Positions 26,411-34,306 of a stretch of 64,000 nucleotides of DNA are shown here, one piece after another; within the stretch, counting starts at the first letter, position 1; each line of letters starts with the position of its first letter. The notes under the pieces were generated by a model that was not told the DNA's origin, did not search any database, and saw only the letters and a list, made by a program, of their open reading frames with translations. Both the position numbers and the translations under genes were made by a program. Origin of the DNA: an uncultured Lachnospiraceae bacterium (lineage in GTDB: Bacteria > Bacillota > Clostridia > Lachnospirales > Lachnospiraceae); the NCBI GenBank assembly GCA_902775895.1, contig CACYNO010000003.1, positions 62,001 to 126,000 of the forward strand. Direction: 5' to 3'.

Positions 26411-26435
26411 CAGAAAGGTAGTTCTGATATATAGT
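26407..26435 (+). promoter_or_regulatory. Internal promoter for the precursor peptide gene
   Basis: A perfect TTGACA (26407-26412) overlaps the maturase stop codon; a 17-nt spacer leads to TATAGT (26430-26435), one base from consensus. Initiation near 26442 would give a 40-nt leader to the precursor ATG. This would let the peptide be made in excess of its enzymes. Confidence 0.7.
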
Positions 26436-26483
26436 GTTATACATATTTACAGATTTTAAAAATGCGGATCAAAGGGGTGCGAT

Positions 26484-26627
26484 ATGGAGTCAAAGAAAAA
26501 GTATGTAGCAATGGATATGGAGATTCTCGAGATCGATGAGAGAGATATCATCACAAAGAGCAACTGTTATGATTGCGCATGCAACGAGCCGGGAGAGTGC
26601 GATAAGGATTACCAGTACAACGCATGA
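26484..26627 (+). CDS. Putative RiPP precursor peptide, 47 residues, four Cys
   Basis: A small gene between the radical SAM maturase and the HprK-like kinase. AAAGGGG lies about 7 nt before the ATG. The predicted leader is acidic and helical: 'MESKKKYVAMDMEILEIDE' then 'RDIITKSN'; its 'E-I-x-E..D-I-I-T-x-S' ending resembles leaders of many small Lachnospiraceae peptides. The candidate core from residue 28 is 'CYDCACNEPGECDKDYQYNA', with Cys at 28, 31, 33 and 39 and many Asp, Glu, Asn and Tyr acceptors. A matching promoter in front and a terminator behind support a real, strongly expressed gene. The peptide is not a SCIFF-type (six Cys) precursor. The mature structure and activity are unknown. 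Confidence 0.82.
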   Translation: MESKKKYVAMDMEILEIDERDIITKSNCYDCACNEPGECDKDYQYNA

Positions 26628-26663
26628 TCTCTGACAGTTCGCATATATACAAGCTGCAGATTT

Positions 26664-26700
26664 CCCTCTGGTCCTTTTAAGGATCAGGGGGTTTGTTTTT
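26664..26700 (+). terminator. Terminator between precursor and kinase gene
   Basis: CCCTCTGGTCC (26664-26674) pairs fully, with two G-U pairs, to GGATCAGGGGG (26681-26691) and is followed by TTTGTTTTT. The ribosome binding site of the kinase gene comes directly after the T run, so the kinase and peptidase depend on read-through or an unseen promoter. Confidence 0.85.
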
Positions 26701-26713
26701 TAAGGAGGTTTTT

Positions 26714-27457
26714 TTGACAGACAGGGATTTTAATATTGAACTGGCGGGTGAAGTGTTCAACATTAAGCCGTTATATGACTGCGCATTTGATTTTTGCAGG
26801 GATTATATAACGGACAAGGCGGCTGATGAAGAGATAGTGATCCGACAGGAAGATATAGAGTACGAGAGGGAGACCGGAGAAGAAAACGCCTTTGATATCC
26901 CTGAAGATTATCCGGATTATTATTTGGAGCTTCTGGCGATCTACAGGAAGATAGCTGCGTTTATGCCGGAAAGAGATGTTCTCCTTATCCACGGTTCGGC
27001 GCTTTCCGCAGACGGGAACGGAATACTGTTTCTTGCCGACAGCGGAGTGGGTAAGTCTACACATGCGGCTATTTGGCAAAAGACTTTTGGTGACCGGATT
27101 GTTATGATAAATGATGACAAGCCGCTTATTAAGATAAAAAATGACGGGGTGTTTATATATGGTACGCCCTGGTCAGGGAAATACGGGATAAATACCAATG
27201 TTTCGGCGCCTCTGAAGGTGATGTGCGAGATAAAGCGTTCCGGTACGGACGAGACATTCGTTGAGGATACGGACAGTGCAGAGAGCTGGCGTATCCTTAT
27301 GCAGCAGACCTTTAAAAGTGAATCTGAGGACAGGATGGCCAGGACTCTGGAGCTTCTTGATAAACTGCAGGAGAAAGTTACCGTAAAGAGACTGGTGTGT
27401 GCGTTAAATGATAAGGCGGCCGAAAAGGCATACGAGGGTTTGAAGGAGTTTATCTGA
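26714..27457 (+). CDS. HPr-kinase-like P-loop protein of RiPP locus
   Basis: A 247-residue protein related to the C-terminal catalytic domain of HPr kinase. It has a Walker A loop 'ADSGVGKST' at residues 108-116, 'LIHGSAL' before it, 'INDDKPLI' as the metal-binding acidic pair, and 'YGTPWSGKYG' downstream, all seen in HprK-like proteins of peptide loci. In the lasso-peptide paeninodin a relative phosphorylates the precursor, but this peptide lacks the C-terminal Ser used there. The start is TTG at 26714 with AAGGAGG 5 nt upstream; an earlier in-frame TTG at 26693 would place the terminator T run inside the gene. Its gap to the peptidase gene is 18 nt. Confidence 0.82.
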   Translation: MTDRDFNIELAGEVFNIKPLYDCAFDFCRDYITDKAADEEIVIRQEDIEYERETGEENAFDIPEDYPDYYLELLAIYRKIAAFMPERDVLLIHGSALSADGNGILFLADSGVGKSTHAAIWQKTFGDRIVMINDDKPLIKIKNDGVFIYGTPWSGKYGINTNVSAPLKVMCEIKRSGTDETFVEDTDSAESWRILMQQTFKSESEDRMARTLELLDKLQEKVTVKRLVCALNDKAAEKAYEGLKEFI

Positions 27458-27475
27458 CGGGGGAGAAGGTGCTAA

Positions 27476-27910
27476 ATGAAGATCACATCAATAAAAGAAG
27501 AACTTCAAAAAAGCGGCAATATCATATTTCCGAACAAAGGGACGAGCATGCTTCCTCTGCTTCGGGAAGGCAAGGATGCCATGATCATAAAAAAGAAAAA
27601 GAAGGGTAAGCGGTTCCATAAAGGTGATACCGTGCTTTTTGAACGCGCAAACGGTGATCTGGTACTCCACAGGATATCAGATGTCATTAAAGGAGGTTAT
27701 CTTATCATCGGGGATAACTGTATAGAAAAAGAGCACGTGAAAGAGCGTGATGTGCTTGGCGTCATGACCGGAGTTATCAGGGACGGAAAGAAGACTGTTA
27801 AGGTTACCGATCCTTTGTACAAATTGTATGTGAAGGCATGGACCGGGATTTTTCCGTTTCGCAAGATCTATATGAAAGCCCGAGGGAAGATTGCGGATAT
27901 GCGGAAGTGA
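27476..27910 (+). CDS. S24/S26-type signal-peptidase-like protein
   Basis: A 144-residue protein with the peptidase S24/S26 core. The nucleophile Ser24 lies in 'GTSMLPLL', 'GDTVLFE' is the next strand, and His65 in 'LVLHRISD' sits where the general base is. A Ser-His pair is the S26B (SipW/ER) type rather than the usual Ser-Lys. 'IIGDNCIEKEHV' completes the fold. No membrane segment is evident, which is unusual for a secretory signal peptidase. In this setting it may remove the leader of the 47-residue peptide; this is inference. It closes the RiPP gene set and is followed by a terminator. Confidence 0.78.
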   Translation: MKITSIKEELQKSGNIIFPNKGTSMLPLLREGKDAMIIKKKKKGKRFHKGDTVLFERANGDLVLHRISDVIKGGYLIIGDNCIEKEHVKERDVLGVMTGVIRDGKKTVKVTDPLYKLYVKAWTGIFPFRKIYMKARGKIADMRK

Positions 27911-27941
27911 GATCGTGAGTAATTATATAAAAACAGAGTTT

Positions 27942-27972
27942 ACGACAGGGTAAAGAACCCTGTCGTTTTTAA
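27942..27972 (+). terminator. Terminator ending the RiPP operon
   Basis: ACGACAGGGT and ACCCTGTCGT form a perfect 10-bp stem with an AAAGA loop followed by TTTT. Confidence 0.9.
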
Positions 27973-27982
27973 AATAAAAACA

Positions 27983-28011
27983 TTGAAAAAAAACAAAAAA
28001 TATCCTATACT
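27983..28011 (+). promoter_or_regulatory. Candidate promoter of the adhesin gene
   Basis: TTGAAA (27983-27988), a 17-nt A-rich spacer and TATACT (28006-28011) lie about 70 nt before the GTG start. Confidence 0.6.
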
Positions 28012-28082
28012 TTTGACAAAATGAAATCAAATACATTTGGTTTGATATAGCTTTTGTTGTGTTGTCGAAAGGAGAACTATCA

Positions 28083-31000
28083 GTGAAACCCTTTGTAAAG
28101 AAAGCCATTACGGTAGTATCTGCACTTACCGTGGGAGTTTCCGTGTTTGGAGCTGTCCCTGCATACGGAGATGAGGCTGATAAGATAATATATATAAACG
28201 GCGTTACCGGTGATGACTCCAATGACGGAACCACCGCTGAAAACGCAGTCAAGTCATTTGGAAAAGTAAAAGAACTGGCAAAAGATCCTTCAGTAAAAGA
28301 AATAGTTGTGACAGGTGAGATCATTGTCGTATCGGAAGAAAAATGGGATATGTCCGAAGCCGGTAACAAGCCATTTGTAAGAGACTCCGGATATACCGGA
28401 AGAATTGTTAAGGTTGAATCCGGTGGGAACCTTGAGATCAGCAATATGACTTTTGACGGAAAAAATATAGATAACTGTTATTCCGTTGTCCGCGTGGAAA
28501 GCGGGGCTGTGTTTACAATGAAAGACGGTGCGGTCATAGAAAATAATAATAAATATACACCCGGAAACAAATACGAGGCAGTGGGAGGTGCTGTCAATGT
28601 AGATGGCGGTACTATGAATATGGAAGGCGGCGTGATCCGGAACTGTTCCGCTGTTATGGGTGGCGGAATAGGTATTACCCATAAGGGTACTTTGAATATG
28701 TCCGGGGGTACTATCACGGGAAATACTGCCGGTCAGGACGGGGATATGGATGCCGGAGGCGGCGGAGTTTTCCTCGGTACTTCTTCGGCCATGAATATGT
28801 CAGGCGGTGTTATAAGTAATAATAGTTCAGGATATACCGGTGGAGGTGTCTCCATGGGTATTGTTGGTAATTCTCTTGTTGTCAGTAACACGAGTACGGG
28901 TTATGGAGACAAGATGAACCTTAATATGACCGGTGGAACTATAATAGGTAACACGGCGTATAACACCGGTGGTGGATTATTTGTACAGTGTAATGCCGTG
29001 GCAAATGTCAAAGAAGGGAATTTTATTGAAAATAAAGCTTTATGCCGGGGTGCGAACGGACTTTATGGTGGCGGAGGCATTTATGTAAACTGTGGGCGTA
29101 ATGCAGATCATGGCAATGGAAGTGATAAGGTCTATCTGGAAGCAGGACAACTTAATGTTGACAAGGTAGAAATATCATCAAACAGTGCAAGTGAAGCAGG
29201 AGGAGGAATTGCCGGTTGTCCCACATCTGTAGTTGAAATTGATATAGCAAATGGCAGCGTGATATTTGAGAACAGTGCAAAAACAGCAGCTGATATTTTT
29301 GTTTCCACAAGTGTAGGAGCATCAGCCTATAAAGATAAATCCCAACATTATGTCACGGTTTCGGAATATATGCTAAATGGCGCGCCCTATCTGTGGAAAA
29401 ATGACAGGAATTTAAATGTGAGTTTAGATATGCTGAAGAATGCAGGTAGTGTAAGTCTTCATAACGATTACACATCGAATGATGAGGCTGTTAAAGAATC
29501 CGTTGGTATGGCAAGAGTTCATATTTTAGGAAATACATCTGCCACACGTGGCGGAGGGATAGGAACTAACGGTGGAGTTATGATCGGTGAAGTGCCTAAG
29601 AAACTTATAGATATTCCTGTCAAAAAAATCTGGGATGATACGGACGGCGACATTGATAGCCGCCCTAAAGCAATAAAGATATGGCTTCTGAGAGATGGGG
29701 AAAGAGTTATTTCCCAGAATATGACCAAGGCTTCAGGATGGGCTCCGATCACATTTAAAGACCAGCTGGAATATAACGCGAAAACAGGAGGGAAGTATGT
29801 GTACAGCGTTGAAGAAGACGAAACACTCCTTAACGCACAGCAGGGTCTGATAAAGGGAAGTAATCTTTTTAAGACATATGATCCTAAGGCAGAAGTAGAT
29901 CCGGATATTGAGAACGGGCTGAAATTAACCAACTCCATAAAGCGCGATCTTGAGATATCCAAGACCGTTGTAAATGAAGTTGATCCGGATGATGATAAAA
30001 AGTTTGATTTCACACTCGAGATAAAAGATCCCGCCGGTGAGCCGTATGAAGATAAGGTATGGATCATTTCGCCGGACGGAACCGAGACAGAGACAGTTCT
30101 TGATAACGGAACATATACATTCAGTCTTGGTAATGCGGAAAAGCTTACGGTAAAAGCTTTAAAGACCGGATCAACATATACCGTCAAAGAGGCCGAAGTA
30201 AAAAACTATAAAACAAAAGCAAACGGCAGTGACGGAACACAGTGTTCCGGAGTAATAAACAAAGAGGGTAATTCCGAAGTGCAGTATGAAAATACTTACT
30301 CGGAAGAGGAGACTACCACCGAGGAGACTACTACCGAGGAGACGACCAACGAGGAGACGACCACTGAGGAGACGACTACCGAAGAGACGACTACCGAGGA
30401 GACGACCACTGAGGAGACGACTACCGAGGAGACTACCACCGAGGAGACGACTACCGAAGAGACGACTACCGAGGAGACGATTACCGAAGAGACGACTACC
30501 GAGGAGACGACCACCGAGGAGACGACTACCGAGGAGACTACCACCGAAGAGACGACTACCGAAGAGACGACTACCGAGGAGACTACCACCGAGGAGACGA
30601 CTACCGAAGAGACGACTACCGAGGAGACTACAACTACAAAAGAATCCACAACGTCTGAAGTGATAACATATAACGGTAAACTTGTGACTACGGTTAATGT
30701 TGACGGAAAGAAATCTACATCTTCGGCATCTGTTGAGGTAAAGGCCGGGACTGTAGATGTGGTGGATACCATAGACTACAGCGGACTTACAAAAGATGCG
30801 GTATATGAGATATCGGGAACTCTGGTGTGTGTAGATGATGATGCTGTAGTTGCCACTACCACGGTAGATAAGAAAGCAAAAGCCGAATCCGGAACATGGG
30901 AAGTGACATTTGAAAAGGTAACCCTTCAGGAAGGAAAGAAATATGTTGTCTATGAGCTTGCAGTTAATAAAGAAAATGAGGCTGACAGGGCAGAACACAG

Positions 31001-31631
31001 GGACATTAATGATAAGTCTCAGACGATCATCGTAAAGAGAGAAGAAGAGACGCAAACGACCACGCCGGAAATGACTACGACTCCTGAAGCTACAACGACA
31101 ACGCAGGAAACTACAACACAGGAGACAACAACTACTGCAGAGACAACAACTACGCAGGAGACAACAACAACTCTTCCGGAGACGACAACAACTTCTGAAA
31201 CAACTGCAACTATTGAAACCACTACTCCTCCGGAGACCACAACACCGGAAGTGACAACAACCACAACTGAGACAGAGAGTTCATCTGAAACGGAAACTAT
31301 AACGACGGAAACCATAAAGCCGGGAATCGAGGAAAGTTCCGAATCCGAGTCTAATCAGGAGACTACTGAAAGTGAGAGCTCAAGCGAAACTGAAACGATA
31401 AAACCGGGAACTGAGACATCATCCGTTGAAACGGATACAAGCTCAACCGGAGGAACAACCACGGCTCAGGATATTACAACGACAGGCGGCTCATCACAAA
31501 TGCATACTGATAATCCGAACACCGGAGACAACAACAGTATGCCGCTACTGACAGGTATCGTATGTGCTGCTTCGGCAGGACTTGTTCTGACAATCCTTAT
31601 CGCAAGGAAGAAGGAAAAAGGAAACGATTAA
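28083..31631 (+). CDS. Sortase-anchored beta-helix/Cna-B/VaFE adhesin
   Basis: A 1,182-residue surface protein. GTG at 28083 is chosen because AAAGGAG lies 8 nt upstream; it gives a signal peptide ending near 'VPAYGDE'. Residues about 90-470 are Gly/Asn-rich beta-helix repeats ('MNMSGGTITGNTA', 'NMSGGVISNNS'). A Cna-B-like domain ('IPVKKIWDDTDGD') and a second immunoglobulin-like domain ('LEISKTVVNEVDP') follow. A Glu-Glu-Thr-Thr-Thr stalk covers residues 742-851. Next is a VaFE/T-Q ester-bond-type domain ('DTIDYSGLTKDAVYEISG' to 'HRDINDKSQT'), a second Thr-rich stretch, and the sorting signal 'NPNTG' at 1144-1148 with a hydrophobic segment and 'RKKEKGND' tail. It is probably covalently wall-bound and involved in attachment. 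The ligand is unknown. Confidence 0.9.
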   Translation: MKPFVKKAITVVSALTVGVSVFGAVPAYGDEADKIIYINGVTGDDSNDGTTAENAVKSFGKVKELAKDPSVKEIVVTGEIIVVSEEKWDMSEAGNKPFVRDSGYTGRIVKVESGGNLEISNMTFDGKNIDNCYSVVRVESGAVFTMKDGAVIENNNKYTPGNKYEAVGGAVNVDGGTMNMEGGVIRNCSAVMGGGIGITHKGTLNMSGGTITGNTAGQDGDMDAGGGGVFLGTSSAMNMSGGVISNNSSGYTGGGVSMGIVGNSLVVSNTSTGYGDKMNLNMTGGTIIGNTAYNTGGGLFVQCNAVANVKEGNFIENKALCRGANGLYGGGGIYVNCGRNADHGNGSDKVYLEAGQLNVDKVEISSNSASEAGGGIAGCPTSVVEIDIANGSVIFENSAKTAADIFVSTSVGASAYKDKSQHYVTVSEYMLNGAPYLWKNDRNLNVSLDMLKNAGSVSLHNDYTSNDEAVKESVGMARVHILGNTSATRGGGIGTNGGVMIGEVPKKLIDIPVKKIWDDTDGDIDSRPKAIKIWLLRDGERVISQNMTKASGWAPITFKDQLEYNAKTGGKYVYSVEEDETLLNAQQGLIKGSNLFKTYDPKAEVDPDIENGLKLTNSIKRDLEISKTVVNEVDPDDDKKFDFTLEIKDPAGEPYEDKVWIISPDGTETETVLDNGTYTFSLGNAEKLTVKALKTGSTYTVKEAEVKNYKTKANGSDGTQCSGVINKEGNSEVQYENTYSEEETTTEETTTEETTNEETTTEETTTEETTTEETTTEETTTEETTTEETTTEETTTEETITEETTTEETTTEETTTEETTTEETTTEETTTEETTTEETTTEETTTEETTTTKESTTSEVITYNGKLVTTVNVDGKKSTSSASVEVKAGTVDVVDTIDYSGLTKDAVYEISGTLVCVDDDAVVATTTVDKKAKAESGTWEVTFEKVTLQEGKKYVVYELAVNKENEADRAEHRDINDKSQTIIVKREEETQTTTPEMTTTPEATTTTQETTTQETTTTAETTTTQETTTTLPETTTTSETTATIETTTPPETTTPEVTTTTTETESSSETETITTETIKPGIEESSESESNQETTESESSSETETIKPGTETSSVETDTSSTGGTTTAQDITTTGGSSQMHTDNPNTGDNNSMPLLTGIVCAASAGLVLTILIARKKEKGND
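30306..30635 (+). repeat. Tandem 15-bp repeat, 22 units, coding Glu-Glu-Thr-Thr-Thr
   Basis: Twenty-two consecutive 15-bp units (variants of GAGGAGACGACTACC) inside the adhesin gene. Two units differ in amino acid (Asn and Ile for Thr). Unit length is a multiple of three, so gain or loss changes stalk length without a frameshift. Both strands and other frames are open here only because of the repeat. Confidence 0.95.
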
Positions 31632-31657
31632 AACGTGGCCTTTAAGATGATTTTTTG

Positions 31658-31689
31658 ATCGGACGGAGAATCCCGTCCGATTTGCTTTT
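31658..31689 (+). terminator. Terminator after the adhesin gene
   Basis: ATCGGACGG and CCGTCCGAT form a perfect 9-bp stem (AGAATC loop) followed by TTGCTTTT. The tail overlaps the -35 of the next promoter. Confidence 0.85.
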
Positions 31690-31710
31690 AACGAACTAAT
31701 TTACTATACT
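31682..31710 (+). promoter_or_regulatory. Candidate promoter of the PAP2 gene
   Basis: TTGCTT (31682-31687), a 17-nt spacer and TATACT (31705-31710) lie 35 nt before the ATG. Confidence 0.5.
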
Positions 31711-31745
31711 GTACTGATGATAACAAGGGAAAGGAGTTTAATTTA

Positions 31746-32294
31746 ATGACTCAGGGTTTTGATATACCTTTTTTGCTTTGGATACAGGAGCATTTAAGAA
31801 ATGATGTATTATCATCTATTTTAGAAGGGATTTCCTTCTTTGCCGAAAAAGGTTGGTTTTGGGTTGTACTCATTATCTTCTTATTTGTCTTTAAGAAGAC
31901 GAGAAAGATGAGTATCGTGGCAGCAATCTCGGTAGGTGCTACATCTGCCATAGGATACGGGATAAAAAACTGGGTGGGAAGGATGAGACCTTCATTCTTT
32001 ACTGATGCCATAACTGTCGTGGGAGAAAGGTCCGACAGTTTTTCATTTCCATCAGGACATACCCTTATGTCCTTTGCCTGTGCACTGATCCTTGTAAGAT
32101 ACGATAAAAGGATAGGCATACCGGCAGTTATTTTTGCGGCTGTTATAGGCTTCTCAAGAGTTTATCTGGGAGAGCATTATCTGACGGATGTGATAGCAGG
32201 CTTCCTTCTTGCTCTTGCGGTAAGTACGGTAGTATATATCATTGCGGAACTCGTGACGGGAGGAAGCGGACGCAAGCATCGTGTAACTTTATAA
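31746..32294 (+). CDS. PAP2-family membrane phosphatase
   Basis: Membrane phosphatase of 182 residues with several hydrophobic segments. The three PAP2 motifs are present: 'KNWVGRMRPS', 'SFPSGHT' and 'SRVYLGEHYLTDV', supplying the Lys/Arg, His and Arg-His catalytic residues that face outside. Such enzymes dephosphorylate undecaprenyl pyrophosphate (BcrC-like) or phosphatidic acid and related lipids; sequence alone does not decide between them. AAAGGAG precedes the ATG. The HerA-like gene follows 25 nt downstream. Confidence 0.9.
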   Translation: MTQGFDIPFLLWIQEHLRNDVLSSILEGISFFAEKGWFWVVLIIFLFVFKKTRKMSIVAAISVGATSAIGYGIKNWVGRMRPSFFTDAITVVGERSDSFSFPSGHTLMSFACALILVRYDKRIGIPAVIFAAVIGFSRVYLGEHYLTDVIAGFLLALAVSTVVYIIAELVTGGSGRKHRVTL

Positions 32295-32319
32295 CATCCG
32301 GTTGACAGGAGGTTTCAGG

Positions 32320-33966
32320 ATGATCAGGGATAGTAAGATTTGGATCGCAGATGATGAAAAGGGAGAAAATATTTTCATGCTCCCGAACATGTCCAACAGA
32401 CACGGTCTGGTGGCCGGTGCCACGGGAACAGGTAAGACCGTTACCTTAAAGGTTATGGCGGAAGCTTTTTCCGATATGGGAGTGCCCGTGTTCATGGCTG
32501 ATGTAAAAGGTGATGTGGCGGGACTTGCCGCTCCCGGTGATGATTCAGAGAGTATGCAGAAGCGTATCGAAAAATTCGGTCTGGCAGAGGCGGGTTTTTC
32601 ATATCACGGATATCCCGTGACCATATGGGACATCTTTGGGAGTACAGGAGTGCCTCTCAGGACCACGGTTTCCGAGATGGGGCCTCTTCTTTTGTCAAGA
32701 GTCCTGAACTTAAATGACCTTCAGACGGATATAATGAATGTTATCTTTAAAATAGCAGATGATAATAATCTCCTTCTGGTAGATACAAAAGATCTGAAGG
32801 CTCTTCTGAATTATGTAGGAGAGCATTCATCAGAGCTTGCCGCAGAATACGGAAAGATCCAGACTTCCTCTATAGGAGCCATGACCAGAGCGATCGTCGC
32901 TCTTGAGATGGAAGGCGGAGAGGTTTTCTTCGGTGAGACCGCCTTAAACGTAGCTGACTGGCTTACTCCGGCAGCAGACGGAAGAGGCATGATACACATA
33001 CTTGACAGTTCCGGTCTTATAAATAACGGAAGACTCTATGCCACATTTTTATTATGGCTTATCTCCGAACTTTTCGAAAATCTGCCTGAAGTAGGTGATC
33101 TTGAAAAGCCGAGACTTGTGTTTTTCTTTGATGAGGCACACCTCCTCTTTGACGATGCACCAAAGGTGCTCGTGGATAAGATAGAGCAGATGGTAAAGCT
33201 GATCAGATCAAAAGGAGTGGGTATATACTTCTGTACCCAGAATCCTAAAGATGTGCCCGACGGGGTCCTTGCGCAGCTGAATAATAAAGTCCAGCACGGT
33301 TTAAGAGCCTATACTCCGTCAGAGCAAAAGTCAGTCAAGGCGGCAGCCGAGTCATTCAGGGCAAATCCGGAATTTGACACATATGATGCCATACTTGCGC
33401 TGGGAACCGGCGAGGCTATAGTATCTTTCCTGGGAAGTGACGGTGTTCCGGATATAGCAAGAAAAGCTTTTATCCTTCCGCCGCAGAGCCGCATGAATAC
33501 CATCTCTGACATGGAAAGAAACGCATGTATCTCCGGAAGTCATCTCTACGGTAAATATTTCCAGAGCCATGATCCGGAATCAGCGTATGAGTTCCTTATG
33601 AGGATGGGGATGACCCAGGAGGCGGCGGCAGTACAGGAAGCGCCTCCCGAGCCTACACTACCGGGAATGGGAAATGCACAGCCCCAGCCCCAGTCCCAGC
33701 CTGTACCTGCACAGCAACAGCAGGCGGTACCGGCGTCCCAGCCTCAGGAAAGCCAGATGTCCAAGGAAGAGCAGAAGGCACAGGAGAAGAGGGAAAAAGA
33801 AAAAAGAAAGGCCATGAACTCAGTGGGGACCACGGTTTCCGGAACCATAGGACGGGAACTGGGCAAGCAGTTCGGAAAGACCATGGGTTCCTTTGGCAAG
33901 ACTTTCGGCGGAAACGTGGGAGCCAGCATAGGAAGAGGGCTTTTCAGTACTTTGTTCAAAAAATAA
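32320..33966 (+). CDS. HerA-like ATPase (DUF853)
   Basis: A 548-residue cytosolic P-loop ATPase of the HerA/FtsK superfamily, DUF853 branch. Walker A is 'GATGTGKTVTLK', Walker B 'RLVFFFDEAHLLF', and 'FCTQNPKDVPDGVLAQL' is the sensor region; 'GLRAYTPSEQKSVKAAAESF' is typical for this branch. The C-terminus is Gln/Pro-rich and then Gly-rich ('GRELGKQFGKTMGSFGKTFGG' split over about 20 residues) and may aid oligomerisation. It may act as a DNA translocase, but its role in bacteria is not established. AGGAGG lies 7 nt before ATG 32320. Confidence 0.88.
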   Translation: MIRDSKIWIADDEKGENIFMLPNMSNRHGLVAGATGTGKTVTLKVMAEAFSDMGVPVFMADVKGDVAGLAAPGDDSESMQKRIEKFGLAEAGFSYHGYPVTIWDIFGSTGVPLRTTVSEMGPLLLSRVLNLNDLQTDIMNVIFKIADDNNLLLVDTKDLKALLNYVGEHSSELAAEYGKIQTSSIGAMTRAIVALEMEGGEVFFGETALNVADWLTPAADGRGMIHILDSSGLINNGRLYATFLLWLISELFENLPEVGDLEKPRLVFFFDEAHLLFDDAPKVLVDKIEQMVKLIRSKGVGIYFCTQNPKDVPDGVLAQLNNKVQHGLRAYTPSEQKSVKAAAESFRANPEFDTYDAILALGTGEAIVSFLGSDGVPDIARKAFILPPQSRMNTISDMERNACISGSHLYGKYFQSHDPESAYEFLMRMGMTQEAAAVQEAPPEPTLPGMGNAQPQPQSQPVPAQQQQAVPASQPQESQMSKEEQKAQEKREKEKRKAMNSVGTTVSGTIGRELGKQFGKTMGSFGKTFGGNVGASIGRGLFSTLFKK

Positions 33967-34004
33967 GAGTGTATTATCTTCTACTAGATAGGTCACGTTC
34001 TTTA

Positions 34005-34043
34005 TCCCGCATATGGACAGGATTCATATGCGGGATTTTTTTA
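34005..34043 (+). terminator. Terminator after the HerA-like gene
   Basis: TCCCGCATATG and CATATGCGGGA form a perfect 11-bp stem with a nine-base loop and a run of seven T. Confidence 0.92.
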
Positions 34044-34229
34044 TTCCGATGAAGTCCAGTTTATAAAAAGTTTACAAATAAGCTTGAAAACGCCATAGTA
34101 TGAACAAATACTCATATAAATTAATATACTAAAGTTTGTACAAAAATATAGTGAATAATCGGAAGAAAAAACATATTGACAAAAGATGTTTTTTAACTCA
34201 AAAATTAGATAAAAAAATAACAGGTCAAA

Positions 34230-34246
34230 ATCCCCTGTGAGGGGAT
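34230..34246. other. Short hairpin upstream of the urease promoter
   Basis: ATCCCC TGTGA GGGGAT is a perfect 6-bp inverted repeat 32 nt upstream of the -35 box of the urease promoter. It could be an operator or a weak leftward terminator. The AT-rich stretch 34044-34229 shows no gene and nothing else I can name. Confidence 0.4.
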
Positions 34247-34277
34247 AAAAAACCCGCTGTTTTTCGCGTTTTTTGCG

Positions 34278-34306
34278 TTGACACTAAAAGTCAATAGTGC
34301 TATATT
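34278..34306 (+). promoter_or_regulatory. Urease operon promoter
   Basis: A perfect TTGACA (34278-34283), an ideal 17-nt spacer and TATATT (34301-34306, one base from consensus). The leader from about 34313 to the ureA ATG is about 70 nt and holds a 5-bp stem with a GTAA loop (CATGC-GTAA-GCATG, 34327-34340). Confidence 0.85.

Noticed and set aside
26484..26627. Lasso peptide or SCIFF classification of the small peptide
   Set aside because: There is no asparagine-synthetase-like cyclase or transglutaminase-like protease, and only four Cys are present, so neither class fits.
30306..30635. Possible CRISPR-like array
   Set aside because: Units are 15 bp and directly abutting, with no spacers, and lie in frame in a surface-protein gene.
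30171..31315. Long open frames on both strands across the adhesin stalk, with Arg/Pro-rich or Val/Ser-rich translations
   Set aside because: They exist only because a 15-bp repeat without stop codons is read in other frames; they lack ribosome binding sites and sensible domains.
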